DNA from: Mermis nigrescens
Taxonomy: Eukaryota; Nematoda; Enoplea; Mermithida; Mermithidae
Length of the DNA: 64,000 nt
Direction of reading: 5' to 3'
Assembly: GCA_036768485.1 (NCBI GenBank)
Contig: JAVLUZ010000273.1
Span: forward strand, 1,793,669-1,857,668
Made by a program: the position numbers and the translations under genes. Under the pieces are notes generated by a model that was not told the origin of the DNA, searched no databases, and worked only from the letters and a program-made list of their open reading frames with translations. Each line of letters starts with the position of its first letter. The stretch's first letter is position 1. Shown here one piece after another: positions 40,481 to 51,100 of this stretch.

Positions 40481-41439
40481 ATGATACAGTCACAAGAATA
40501 ATCGTTCGTATCATCAAGTTACATAAAAGTTGGACCTTCGAGATGGTGACTTAGAACGTAGACTGGTATCCGTGATCTTCGGTGCGCCATTTTTTTACCA
40601 TGGTCGAAATCTGTAGGTATGTATGTAGAGTTGACATATTGATCAAATTAATTGAAAGTAACGCATTGCGGCTCTTCAGCTCGATAAGTCGCCACGCTCC
40701 CTCAATGTGGTTTTTGAAAAAAACGATCTTTTTTAGCCCAGTGCATGGATCCACTCGGAAAATTAAAATCCCTATTATTGGAGCATCTCGATTGTCCATT
40801 GCTCGACGCGAAGTCGGTAGCGAATTATCTTATGGGTGCGGCGGGTTGAGTGATGAAGGAATCGGGCATAACAGTAATATACAAATTGGTTTACCAAGCG
40901 AATTCATGCACTAATAAAAGTTGAACTCAATAAAATCTATTTTAAGCTTGAGCAAAAGCTTCGAAGTTTTGCGTTATTGAATCGGATAGTTACAATGTTA
41001 TACAGCATTGACAAATGTATGCATAGGTATAGTTTTTCATATATGTTTCTGTTTATTTCGAATTTTTATAGAAAAGTAAGAAATATACGATAATTATTAA
41101 ACACCTTCAATTCACTTCACTTGTCACTTTTTATCTGCTGATCTACTCTTTGGTAAATATTTTTAGAGGCTAACCCAAATTTATGTGAGATTTTTTATAT
41201 TGGAATGAGACTAGCACTGGAAAAGCAAGTTACAAATTTTAAATGATTTAGGATATATATGATTAATCTACTGTATTAGTAGGTATGTGTTCACTGTTCA
41301 GCAGGGTTGTCAAAGTCAATTCGTAATTGTTAATGAAAACGGAGAATCTCGTTACGAAGAATATGTTACTGTAGTGTGTCCAGCAATAATTTGAAAGTAT
41401 AAGCACAACGCAAAATAAATAATCTAAACTGTTACGATA
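40481..41439. other. Spacer between LINE E/F and LINE B
   Basis: Holds a 110-codon plus-strand open frame (40582-40914) with no motif I recognise. It is not conserved elsewhere in the window, and I do not call it a gene. No TIR element recognised. Confidence 0.55.
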
Positions 41440-43405
41440 ACTTGAATATTCAGAAATTTCTGGAGTTTTGCTAAACTGGATTCGATCATTGTTATCAGGC
41501 AGATCACAGAAAGTAAAAATTGACGGTCATATATCTGAATCATTGCCAGTAATAAGCGGTCTTCCTCAGTTCTGGAATCCTACGTTATTTTTGATCTATT
41601 TTTATAAATGATAAATGTGATAATATTTATAGTACACTTTATATGTTCGCAGATGATATAAAAATTTTCAATATTAGTCGTAAAACTATAGATTATTACA
41701 GTCTGATTTAGATAAGATTTTTGACTGGGAAATAACATGGGATTTTCCTATTCCACGAACTAAAAGTCAAGTTCTCTATCTGGGTAATAATAATCAAAAA
41801 GTTGTTTATAGACTAGGTGGGGAAATTATTTCTAGTGATAACTTGTTTGTCCGTGATTTAGGAGTTTTAATATTCAAAAATTCAAAATTCAAGGAACATT
41901 TTAATTCTTTGATAAAAAAGCTTTCTTTATATGCATTTTAATACGCAAATCGTTTTTTCACGTGATAAATGTAACCTTGTTAATGTATTCCCGTGCCTGG
42001 TGCACACCCACCTTTTGTGTATGCACACGTTTAGTACCCACAGTATGTTCATAAGCTGTATTATAAATGACCGTATGATAGTACTTGCGCTGCTGTTTTT
42101 TATATATTCAAATACGCTTATTTCACTTGCGACATTTTTAAACTGAATTAAAACGCATTAGATGTTACAGTAGTAAAAACACTATAAACCGAGCAACAGT
42201 AGGCTAAAACATAAACTGTATGTATGTACATATATGTCTTACAATAATAATAATTTTTACATTACACTGAAAAGTTGTGCATGATGACGGGTGTTTCAAT
42301 TTCTTCACTGTTCGGCAAAATCAATCACTGGCCGTTAAGCAACTACGAAGTCGGGCGTTACAGTAGTAAGGGTGTTCTAATGTTGAGCGATTTCATGCAC
42401 CGAGCCGGAGTTAAAAAGACCACAGGAATCTTATTTATATATGTAGGTCTGGTTTTGCAGGTGTTGATATCGCTGACAGGCAGACTACATACATATATTG
42501 CGTTACAAGGAGGTGGAAATAAGAACGACAACTATAGGTCACGACTTAGAGGCTCTTCTTGATCAAACTAAGCGAGCTGTTAAAAGGCATGCAAATATTT
42601 ATAGAACCTATCTGATTTATGTACCTAATGCGTTTTAATTTAGTTTAAAAATGTCGCAAGTGAAATCAGCGTGTTTGAATACATATTTAAAAAAACAGCG
42701 GCGTTAGCACTATCATACGTTCATTTATAATACTGTTTATGCACATACGGTAGGCACCAAACGTGTGCACACACAAAAGGTGAGTGTGCATCAGGCACAG
42801 GAATACCCCTTGTTAAAGCCTATATTTGTGATGTTAGACCTTTATTAGAGTACTGTTGCAGTGTATGGAACCCCTCTTATCTTAGTGATATAGATCGACT
42901 GGAAGCTGTTTAACGTAGATTCACTAAATATGCTTTTGGTTACAGTAATATTCTTTCTTACGAGGATCGTCTAATACAACTTGAATTGTGCAGACTTGAA
43001 TTAAGGACGTTTGCAGATTTGCCTGTGTATGATTGTATCAAAATATTTGTCATAAATCATGTTTAGAAGCTGATGACTTTTTTGTATTTAATTATAATGT
43101 TACCTGCAGCATCAATAAATTTAAATTAGTTACACCTGTTGTACATTCTAGTTTAGAAAAGTTTGATTTCTTTTACAAATACATCACAGTTTGGAACGAT
43201 CTTTTTGACTTCATTGTATCTTCCCCTAACCTAAACATATTTTAATCCAGGTTAGTAAACTTTGATTTATCTAGTTATCTTGTGGTGCGCGCGTAAAAAT
43301 TGTCATTCCATTGACTCGCATGTCCCGTTACTAATTTGTTTGTATCTATTATGTAACTTGTCATTCTGTATTTTATCAGTTTGGTTTATTAGTAATAAAA
43401 TTTCT
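41440..43405 (+). mobile_element. LINE B, degenerate copy split by a long-TIR insertion
   Basis: Decayed polymerase sequence begins 'LLNWIRSLLSGRSQKVKIDG', passes '[13 protein letters not shown]', is interrupted at 41983-42807, and resumes with 'LLEYCCSVWNPSYLSDIDRL'. Nucleotide identity to LINE A is obvious throughout (TTTATATGTTCGCAGATGAT). Many stops and frameshifts. Confidence 0.88.
41983..42807. mobile_element. 825-bp element with long (about 180 bp) terminal inverted repeats
   Basis: The left arm (41983-42160) and right arm (42628-42807) are inverted copies, starting GTATTCCCGTGCCTGG and, reversed, GTATTCCTGTGCCTGA. The LINE target CCTTGTTA is duplicated exactly on both sides (41975-41982, 42808-42815). 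The unique middle has a 95-codon open frame (42275-42562) without recognisable motifs. An 8-bp duplication suggests a hAT-like or foldback transposon. Confidence 0.88.
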
Positions 43406-43414
43406 TTCTCTTTT

Positions 43415-43960
43415 AAGAGCTTTTTAAAACATACGTCAGACCTATCCTTGAATACGGATTTGTTGTCTGGAATCCATACCAAATTGGAGATATTACACGA
43501 CTTGAAAAAGTACAAAGAAAATTTACAAAAAAATTATTTTGGAACAAAACTTTATCGTATGATGAAAGATTAAATATCCCAAACTTGGAACGACTCGAAA
43601 TCCGTCGTATCCACACTGATCTTGCTTTTGCTTTTAAAATTGTTAAACACAACATATTGACATTTAATGAATTTTTTCAGCTTACACCTGACAGAGGCAC
43701 TAGATACGTAAATAATATGAAACTGTTCATCAAACAATCACGTTCAGATTGTAGAAAACACGACTTTGCGAACAGGGTGGCTAAAATTTGTAACATTCTC
43801 TGCCTTACGCTCCCGATACCATTGCATTATCTGTTGCTTTATGTACATACTTTGTTTTATGCACATTGTGTATTATTTTTACATTGACAATGCATTTTTA
43901 CCTACTTTTTATGTGTCTTTTTCAATAGTTTCACCGAATAAATTTTCTTCTTCTATTTAA
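43415..43960 (+). mobile_element. LINE C, 3' fragment of a distinct LINE
   Basis: Reads 'FKTYVRPILEYGFVVWNPYQ', 'ITRLEKVQRKFTKKLFWN', then after a frameshift 'NLERLEIRRIHTDLAFAFK', ending in AATAAATTTTCTTCTTCT. It differs from LINEs A, B and D, so it is a separate family of the same group. Confidence 0.82.
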
Positions 43961-45925
43961 ACGATCGTTATAAGGCAAACCGCTGTTAAAGCTAAAAATA
44001 CTTCGCGTGAACCTGCGCTGAACTCTTTCAATGCGATCAATATCTCGAATACGATATGGACTCCAAACAGTAGAGCAATATTCAAGTAGTTGACGAACAT
44101 AGATCTTGAATGCACGAGACAAAATTTCATGATCACGAGAGAAGAATAACTTCAGTATCAGATTAGAGCGCTGACAAGCTTTTTTGATTATTTCGTGATA
44201 GTGCTTGATTGAATTTCAAATTTTGAGACAGAAGAACACCTAAGTCACGGACACAGTCCGAATCAGAAGGCAAAAGTTGATTTCCAATAAAATATTGATG
44301 TTTAGGATTTGTATAATCCATGTACAGAATTGAGCATTTATCGATAGATACTCTGAAGCTGCCATTCTTGCGACCACATATAAAGCTTATTAAGATCGTT
44401 TTGAAGTATAGCGTTACAAGAAGACGAATTATACAATTCAACATCATCGGCAAATAAACGTACACAACTATTGATATTATAGCACAAATCATTTATATAA
44501 ATCATGAAAAGAGGCCCTATCTACACTCCCTTTGCAGGACACCGCTGGATACATTTAGGCAATCCGAAAAAAGAACTATTAATGACTACAGCAGCTGAGA
44601 TCGAGAAGATAACAAAGATTTAAGCCATTTAAATAGGAAATCATATAAGCCATATGCAGAAAGTTTATGAAGTAATTTTGTATGCGAAATTTTGTCAAAA
44701 GCTTTTTCAAAATCGATGAAAGTTACGTCAATTGTAGATTTTTTATCGATACATTTCGCCCATTCGTTCTTACACTTAAACAATTGGTTTTCACATGATC
44801 TACCTTTTAAAAAATTAAATTGAAGAGGAGAAAGCAAATTATTTTTATTTAAGTACTCAATAATCCTATTATTGACGATTTTTTCCATGATTTTACAAGG
44901 AGAGCAACCATTGTTTTTTTTGTACAAGGTCCATGTGTATATGTACAAAGACGGTCCCCAAAAGTCTTTGTACATTTTGTACATGCAAGTTTTTGTGTAC
45001 TATATATAGTACAGTAGCGATTTTAGTGTGGTAAAACAGGGTTTTCGATGTTTGGTATTGTATTTTAGCTAATTTATGGGTTTCTGATGCCAAAAATTAC
45101 TAAAAATCGATCTCAAAACGTTACATTTTTCCATTCTAAATGCAAATTCTGCCATTTTAAAGATATATAGGACAAACAATTACTCATATCGGCGCGAAGT
45201 GTTGAAAATTTTTGGGAATTCTACACCTTTTTACAGTTTTTGTCCTCCCAAAAAAATTTTGTATATTTTGTACACAAATTTTTGGGTACTATAATATAGT
45301 ACAGTAGCGATTTTAGTGTAGGAAAAACAGAGTTTTTCGAATTTCGGTAGTGTGTTTTAGCTAATTTCTGGGTTTCTGACGCCAAAAATTACTGCAAATT
45401 GTATCAGAACGGCGCGAAGCGCTCAAAAAAATTTGACATTTTTCCACTCTGAATGCAAATTCTTCCATTTTAAAGATATATAGGACAGACAATTACTCAT
45501 TTTGACGCGAAGCGCCGAAAATTTTTGCGAATTTTAGACCGTTTTGCAATTTTTGTCTTCCCAAAATCTTTGTATATGTACAAAGACGGTCCCGAAAAGT
45601 CTTTGTACATCGGGAAAAATCTTTGCCAAATACAAAAAAACACTGAGAGCAACACAAACAAATCGGACGATAATTTTCAACACAACCAGAATCGCCTTTA
45701 TCATTGAAAACAGGAATTACATTTGCTTAACGTCACAATTTTGGAACTGAACCTGATCGAAAAGCTGTTTCAAAAATAGAAGCAGGAGAAGAGGAGAGCA
45801 AATAACATCGTTTTTTGATAAAATAAGCGCACAGGCCATCCGGGCCTAATTCAGTACTTGGTTTAGATTCACAAGTAGCTCTGTAAACGGTATACAGCAA
45901 GAAGTATCCGGTGAAAGCTGCCACC
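43961..45925 (-). mobile_element. LINE D, degenerate copy split by family A insertion A3
   Basis: Minus-strand polymerase pieces in order: 'ELGPDGLCAYFIKKR' (45733-45924), 'PCKIMEKIVNNRIIEYLNKN' and 'TFIDFEKAFDKISH' (44586-44900), then 'DCVRDLGVLLSQNLKFN' and 'YVRQLLEYCSTVWSPYRI' (43931-44490). Close kin of LINE E/F. It is cut by A3 at 44909-45645. Confidence 0.87.
44909..45645 (-). mobile_element. Family A hAT-type TIR element, copy A3, inside LINE D
   Basis: CATTGTTTTTTTTGTAC ... TACAAAAAAACACTG with the exact 8-bp duplication AGAGCAAC (44901-44908, 45646-45653). 737 bp with the same internal block duplication as A1. The LINE frame resumes directly after it. Confidence 0.93.
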
Positions 45926-45999
45926 TGACTGGTTCGAATTGGGTCAAGCCTAAAACGAGTAAGGAAGGCAGTGTTCGGATTGTTTCTGTAGATTCATGT

Positions 46000-46134
46000 G
46001 ACTGACCAAAATGTTGATGCCAGCGTTTGAAATAAGCCTAAGTAATGGGATGCGACTCACGTCGTTCGCTCCGTTCGTCGCATTCTATTACTCAGGCATT
46101 ATTTTAAACGCTGACACCAACATTTTGGTCAGTC
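46000..46134. mobile_element. 135-bp hairpin element
   Basis: Arms of about 60 bp (46000 onward, GACTGACCAAAATGTTGATG; ending 46134, CCAACATTTTGGTCAGTC) are near-perfect inverted copies around a GCGAC-rich loop (TCGTTCGCTCCGTTCG). No coding content; target duplication unclear. Confidence 0.75.
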
Positions 46135-46217
46135 CATGATACTAAGCCTAAGCCTAATAAGCAGGTAAATCAATGCAAACATTACAAATACCTTGCGTTC
46201 TTTATCGAAATGAACCA

Positions 46218-46290
46218 GTGTTGGTCGATTGGTTAAGGTTCTGGGTTTTGAAGCAAGAGGTCCATGTTTCGAATCTGGTTGGCAGCAACT
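46218..46290 (+). pseudogene. tRNA-like sequence (tRNA pseudogene or SINE head)
   Basis: GTTGGTCGATTGGTTAAGG resembles a tRNA D-arm with internal promoter box A, and CATGTTTCGAATCTGG resembles the T-arm with box B. A TTTTGAA stretch sits where an anticodon loop would be. The anticodon and acceptor stems pair poorly, so not a functional tRNA by eye. Confidence 0.4.
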
Positions 46291-46499
46291 TTCTTCCGCT
46301 TCATCGGATGCTACGAACTGCATACATACGCCTTTACAATTTGACTATCTTAATACATATGTGAACCAGCTACACCAATGCCAGTAACGCCTGGTCTGAT
46401 TTATACTTCACGCATCGCGCCGAGTTTGCGAAATATTGCAGTCGTATGATCGGTCAGTGTACGCGAATCCGATTTATACTATCGCGCGAATCGCAGGTT

Positions 46500-46892
46500 C
46501 ATAGGCGTGGCCAGGATTTTCGACAGGGGGGATCCATGAAGAATTTTTTCGCTAAAAAACCCATAAAAACGGGCAGGGGTCGTTAAATAATCTGTTTATT
46601 AAGCTTTTAACATCGTTCTGCACTATTTAAGCAATGAAAAAGTAATTTTTTTAAAAAATTTTTACGTTTTTGGCGGAAAAAATGCTTATAAGGTGCAAGC
46701 AGCGCTATATTTTTTTACTTTTCCTGCCTGCAATAAAACAATAGAAAGTGCCAAAAGATGAAAGAAATCGGTGCGAAGCGACGAATTTTTCGATTTTACG
46801 TCGCAGAATAGCATCATGCAACCATATTGCTCACTTCTTGAACATGTCGAAATAATCCCCTGGGGAATCCCTTTCCCCTGGCTAGGCCAGTG
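46500..46892 (-). mobile_element. Family E TIR element, copy E3
   Basis: CATAGGCGTGGCCAGG ... CCCTGGCTAGGCCAGTG with the exact 8-bp duplication CGCAGGTT (46492-46499, 46893-46900). 393 bp. Contains GGTGCGAAGCGACG, a variant of the shared hairpin. Confidence 0.92.
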
Positions 46893-47383
46893 CGCAGGTT
46901 TGTCCGCGATACGATCTTTCGATTTATACCTCCTGCGAAGTTCGCATCGCTTAATAATTCACGCAGGCAAGAAATTTCATCATGCGATAAATTGCATTTC
47001 CGTTGATACTTAATCGCGTTCACCGCGCGAAAAATGCCAACTTAAAGTGTATTTTGCATCTATATGTCTTCTGTTCTTCACTGGTTTTATGCAGAAAATG
47101 GCATTTTTCAAGAAACTAGAATGGCAGCAGTTTTTTGGCGATGATTATGAATTCGCTGATTAAGCTCACATTTTTAAGATGAACTTAGAATCACGACGCG
47201 GCTGATTTTGTAAAAATTTCAACGTTATGACTTAAAATTGAAGTGTCCTCTTTTTACAAAATTTCTCATGGCTCTGTTCTGAACCCCGCTGAAAGGGCGC
47301 TTGAACGCGCCACATCAGGCCCTCTCAGCCCTTTAAGAGGTGGTTTTGATTTAATTCTCAACGTATTCAAGGTAACCGGGTAG

Positions 47384-47767
47384 CACTGGCGTAGCCAGGG
47401 GAAGGGGGAATTCCCCTGGGGAAATTGTTGACATGTTCAAGAACTGAGCAATATGGTTGCACGATGCTGTTCTGCGACGTAAAATCGGAAAAATCGGCGC
47501 TTTGCGCCGATTCCTTCTATCTTTCGGCAGTTTCTATCGTTTTATTGCAGGAAAAGTCAAACAAAATTAACTCTTCGTGCGCATTATAAGCATTTTTTCC
47601 GTCGAAAACATAAAACATTTCAAATTTCTTAATTGCTTAAATAGTGCTGGACAGTGTGAAAAGCCCAAAAAATAGTTATTTAATGGCCTTCGCCCCTTTT
47701 TATGGGTTTTTTTAGATGAAAAAAAGTTTTTGGATTCCCCATATGGCGAAAATTCTGGCTACGCCTA
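47384..47767 (+). mobile_element. Family E TIR element, copy E2
   Basis: CACTGGCGTAGCCAGGG ... TTCTGGCTACGCCTA. Flanks CCGGGTAG and AACCGTAG are partly alike. Contains CGGCGCTTTGCGCCG (about 47495-47509). Confidence 0.82.
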
Positions 47768-47769
47768 AA

Positions 47770-48073
47770 CCGTAGTGAAATTTGCAAACTAACATTCATC
47801 CTTTGGTCCCCCATCGTCTTATGAAAGAATTTTGCTCGTGTCCTTCCCTCCATCCCCGAAATAAAATCCTAACTACGTGCCTGTCTATAGCACTATGTTG
47901 ATCAAGATGGAAAAAATTCGGTGGTAGTTAAAGTGTATAAGTGCCATTTTTAAGGCTTTTTATTCATGGTCTCGCTCGCTGCGCTACGCCAATCGCTGCT
48001 CCCCTGGAATTTTCATACTGTGCATCATTTGTGACGGCTTCAATTTATATTCGATTTTTACTGCAAGAATAAT
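47770..48073. other. Region upstream of ZPR1
   Basis: Made of TIR fragments: a family D end (CCGAAATAAAATCCTAACTACG, about 47857-47880) and a reversed family C start (GGAATTTTCATACTGTGC, about 48006-48023) only 50 bp before the ZPR1 ATG. I see no core promoter motif I would defend. Confidence 0.5.
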
Positions 48074-48163
48074 ATGACAGAAATATTCAAGCCGTTGTGC
48101 GCCGACGATGTCGCAAATGCTCCAACAGAAATTGAGTCCCTGTGTATGAATTGTGAGGAGATG
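48074..48163 (+). CDS. ZPR1: ZPR1 exon 1
   Basis: The ATG at 48074 gives [17 protein letters not shown], then '[13 protein letters not shown]', the first half of zinc finger 1 (C-x2-C). Donor ATG^GTATGA. No upstream ATG in frame within reach. Confidence 0.92.
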
Positions 48164-51100
48164 GTATGAATCTTTTATTTTTTAATTCAGCTGTTTTTGT
48201 AATCAAAGACCTGCGTCGTTTACTAGATAGATCCCTCTTGAACTTCCTCCTGCTACATATGTTATAACGTTTTATATGCATATCCCTAAAACCTGCGGAG
48301 TTGGTCATGACATGACCATAGATGCATGGAACCGACCATTTTTTGGAACCGGAACCGAGAACCAATTTTTTGATTTTCTAAGAACCGGAAGCGGAACCGA
48401 TTTCTTGATTCTCTAAGAACCGGAACCGATCTTTTTGGAGTCGGTTATCGGTTTTTAGAAGTAGAGTCAAAAATCGAACTTCATAAAAATCAGTGAAGGC
48501 ATGAAGCAGCGAGTCAATCTTTTATACCCAAAAGTTTACAGATTAAAACTTAGTATGCAAATTTTGCTCCGGGTAAATTATATTTTAAAAATAACAGTCG
48601 TTCTGCTTTTTCGCCATGTAGCCTGTTTCTGAGAGGGTCGTAAATGATTGCAGCGCCACTGAACAGCTGTTCAAAAAATACACCAATTTACGAATTCTAA
48701 TGAGCAAAGAACAGTGGAAACATAGTGTTCAATTGAATGAAAGATTGTACAGACAAAGCCAGACATGATATAATATTTTATTCGAGAAACACATAGATAA
48801 TATTCAGCGATTTATAAGTAAATTGTCAACTAGACGTAAAACTTGTTTGAAAGTGCAGTTGCCAGATTGAAACGACTTCTTTAATAATTTATCTTTCAAT
48901 TATTTCGTCATATGATCCCGTGAAGTCAGGCTATCAAGAGCGTACCTACATACTTTGACACAGGAACCGTGAACCGGAACCGACGGTTCTCTAGTTGAAG
49001 AACCGGATCCGGAACCGGCGGTTCCAACTTACGCAAGAAGCGGAACCAGAACCGAAGTTCTTGTTTAAAGAGGAACGGAACGAATTTTTTGAAAAATCTG
49101 GAACCGGAAAATCCCTAATGCATAGCATGGTCGATCTAGGGGTTTGAGATTCTTTGAGCCAAAATGACCTCAAAAATTGGTATAAATACTAAAATAGCGT
49201 TGAAACTACGTTATTCCACAGTTTCTGGTCAATTTCAGTCACTTTTTAAGACAATTTTTGATTTTATTCATTTTGTCTCATGTTACTGGAAATGTTCAAA
49301 ACTCTTAAGAGGTTAGTCAGATTCCTTCTGCGGGGTTGCTCAACCACCAGGGTCAAGTCACTCGACCCTGAATTGACCCTGTGCCTCTGTATGGTAGATT
49401 TCAAGGTATTGATACTCGGTAGATTTCCATTGAATAGATGGGCCATAGGTGCACAAGGTCAGGGTCGGCAGGGGGGTGAAATCCCTAAAATCCAAAACAG
49501 TAAATTTAACGTTCACGATTTTTTTGTTGCTGTTTTAACGATCAAAATGGTCAAAATAGCCTATAAAACGTTTTTTTGGTAACATCGCATTTTAAAAGCA
49601 TTTTAAGTCCATTTTGACTGCATTATATCACTTTTAACACTAAAAAATGCAAAAATTCATCAATTTTAGGCGCTTTCTGAGTAAAAAGTACTCAAACGTA
49701 CTAATCTGGCGGGATGCGCCGGAAAAATTTAGATGTTTTTACTGCTTTTGACCTCAAAAATGATGCAAAAAACGTTCCATCAGCTCAAAATCGCCGGCCG
49801 GCTGACCCTTCAGGGGGTAATACCCCTCACCCCCTATGTGCATGTATGGATAGAATAATTTTTCAAAAATTGAGAGTGTGGGTAAGGTAGGTAGATGGTC
49901 TTTACATTTTTTAAATTTATAAAAAGCATGAGCAGAACGAAAAACGTTTTACTGATTTCGTTAATGGTTATCTAAACTCGAAAAATTTTTAGACTCCAGT
50001 AATGCGCGTTGTCGACCGTCTGTGATTTTATTAGGTCTCAATACAAGTTGGTAAATGTGCACCTTTTTTATTCGTATTGAACCTCTTTTTTTATAGAATT
50101 ATCGATTTTTCAGTTCTCACACCAAGTATGCTAGAAGTTTTAGCTTTGAATCACTGAAAAATATTGATGACCATGTAAAATGTGCTTCATCCTTCCATCT
50201 GCTTAGTTTGGCTTGCCATTCAGTGCATGCAACGCTGTTCAATTAATTGATGAATTTTTGTTTTAGAAATGTGCTTACTTTTAACAGGGCGTCACTCGAT
50301 TACTTTTGACTCGAATACCATTTTATCGCGATGTAATCATAATGTCGTTTTCATGTGAACATTGCGGCTGTTCGAATAATGAGATTGAATCAGCGACAAA
50401 AATCCAAGAACAAGGGATCCGTTACGTTGTAAAAGTTTGTGATAAGAAGGTAGGCCTAGGCACAACATACCTACCGTGCGCAGGGGCGGATTTAAGGGGG
50501 GCGGGGGAGGCGGCCGCTCCTCCCCATGGCCAGAAATATTTGGCGAGATGAAGAATGGATTTGCAATTTGCAATGATTTTTGGCCGTCAGTGACCATAAT
50601 TTCTCAAATTTTATTTCGGCGCTACGCGCTGGATGATACCTAATTAGTGACATTTATTTACTTTCTTGGCGACCTGGTAGCCATTTTCTGTTCATGTAGG
50701 TTTCAAAACAATTTGACTGCTGGAACAGCTATTTTTGCATAGTTTTCTTCTATTTTCAATTAAAAATTTCGATGTTTAGCATTAAATGCTATAAATACAG
50801 GAAATCAAGCATTAAATCATGCCTTCAGACGTCTATCCGCCATAATTTCAAAATTTTTTTGGCGCTTCGAGCCAGATTTTTGTTCAAGTCAAAGAAATTT
50901 GTTAATTTTTTTTGCACAAAATTGTCGAAAATTCTAAAATTTTAAGGAAAAATATTGCGTCAAAAGTTGTTTTATGTAAAACTATACAATGTAAAACACC
51001 GTAAAAACGCTATTTAGCGTGTTAATGGCAAATTTTTGGACCTATCTTTGACTGTTTTTGGAAAAGTTGGGATACCGCTCCCCCCTTAGGAAAATCCTAG

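Larger units (their letters stand above)
48164..50287. other. ZPR1 intron 1
   Basis: Canonical (ATG^GTATGA ... TTAACAG). Holds the hAT relic, a GCATAGCATGGTC repeat at 49124, and a TIR-like unit at about 49460-49850 (GGTCAGGGTCGGCAGG ... CCGGCTGACCCTTCAGG, with GGCGGGATGCGCCGG inside). 49860-50280 has nothing recognisable. Confidence 0.7.

Noticed and set aside
42275..42562. 95-codon frame as a transposase of the long-TIR element
   Set aside because: No catalytic or DNA-binding motif is visible; too short for a transposase.
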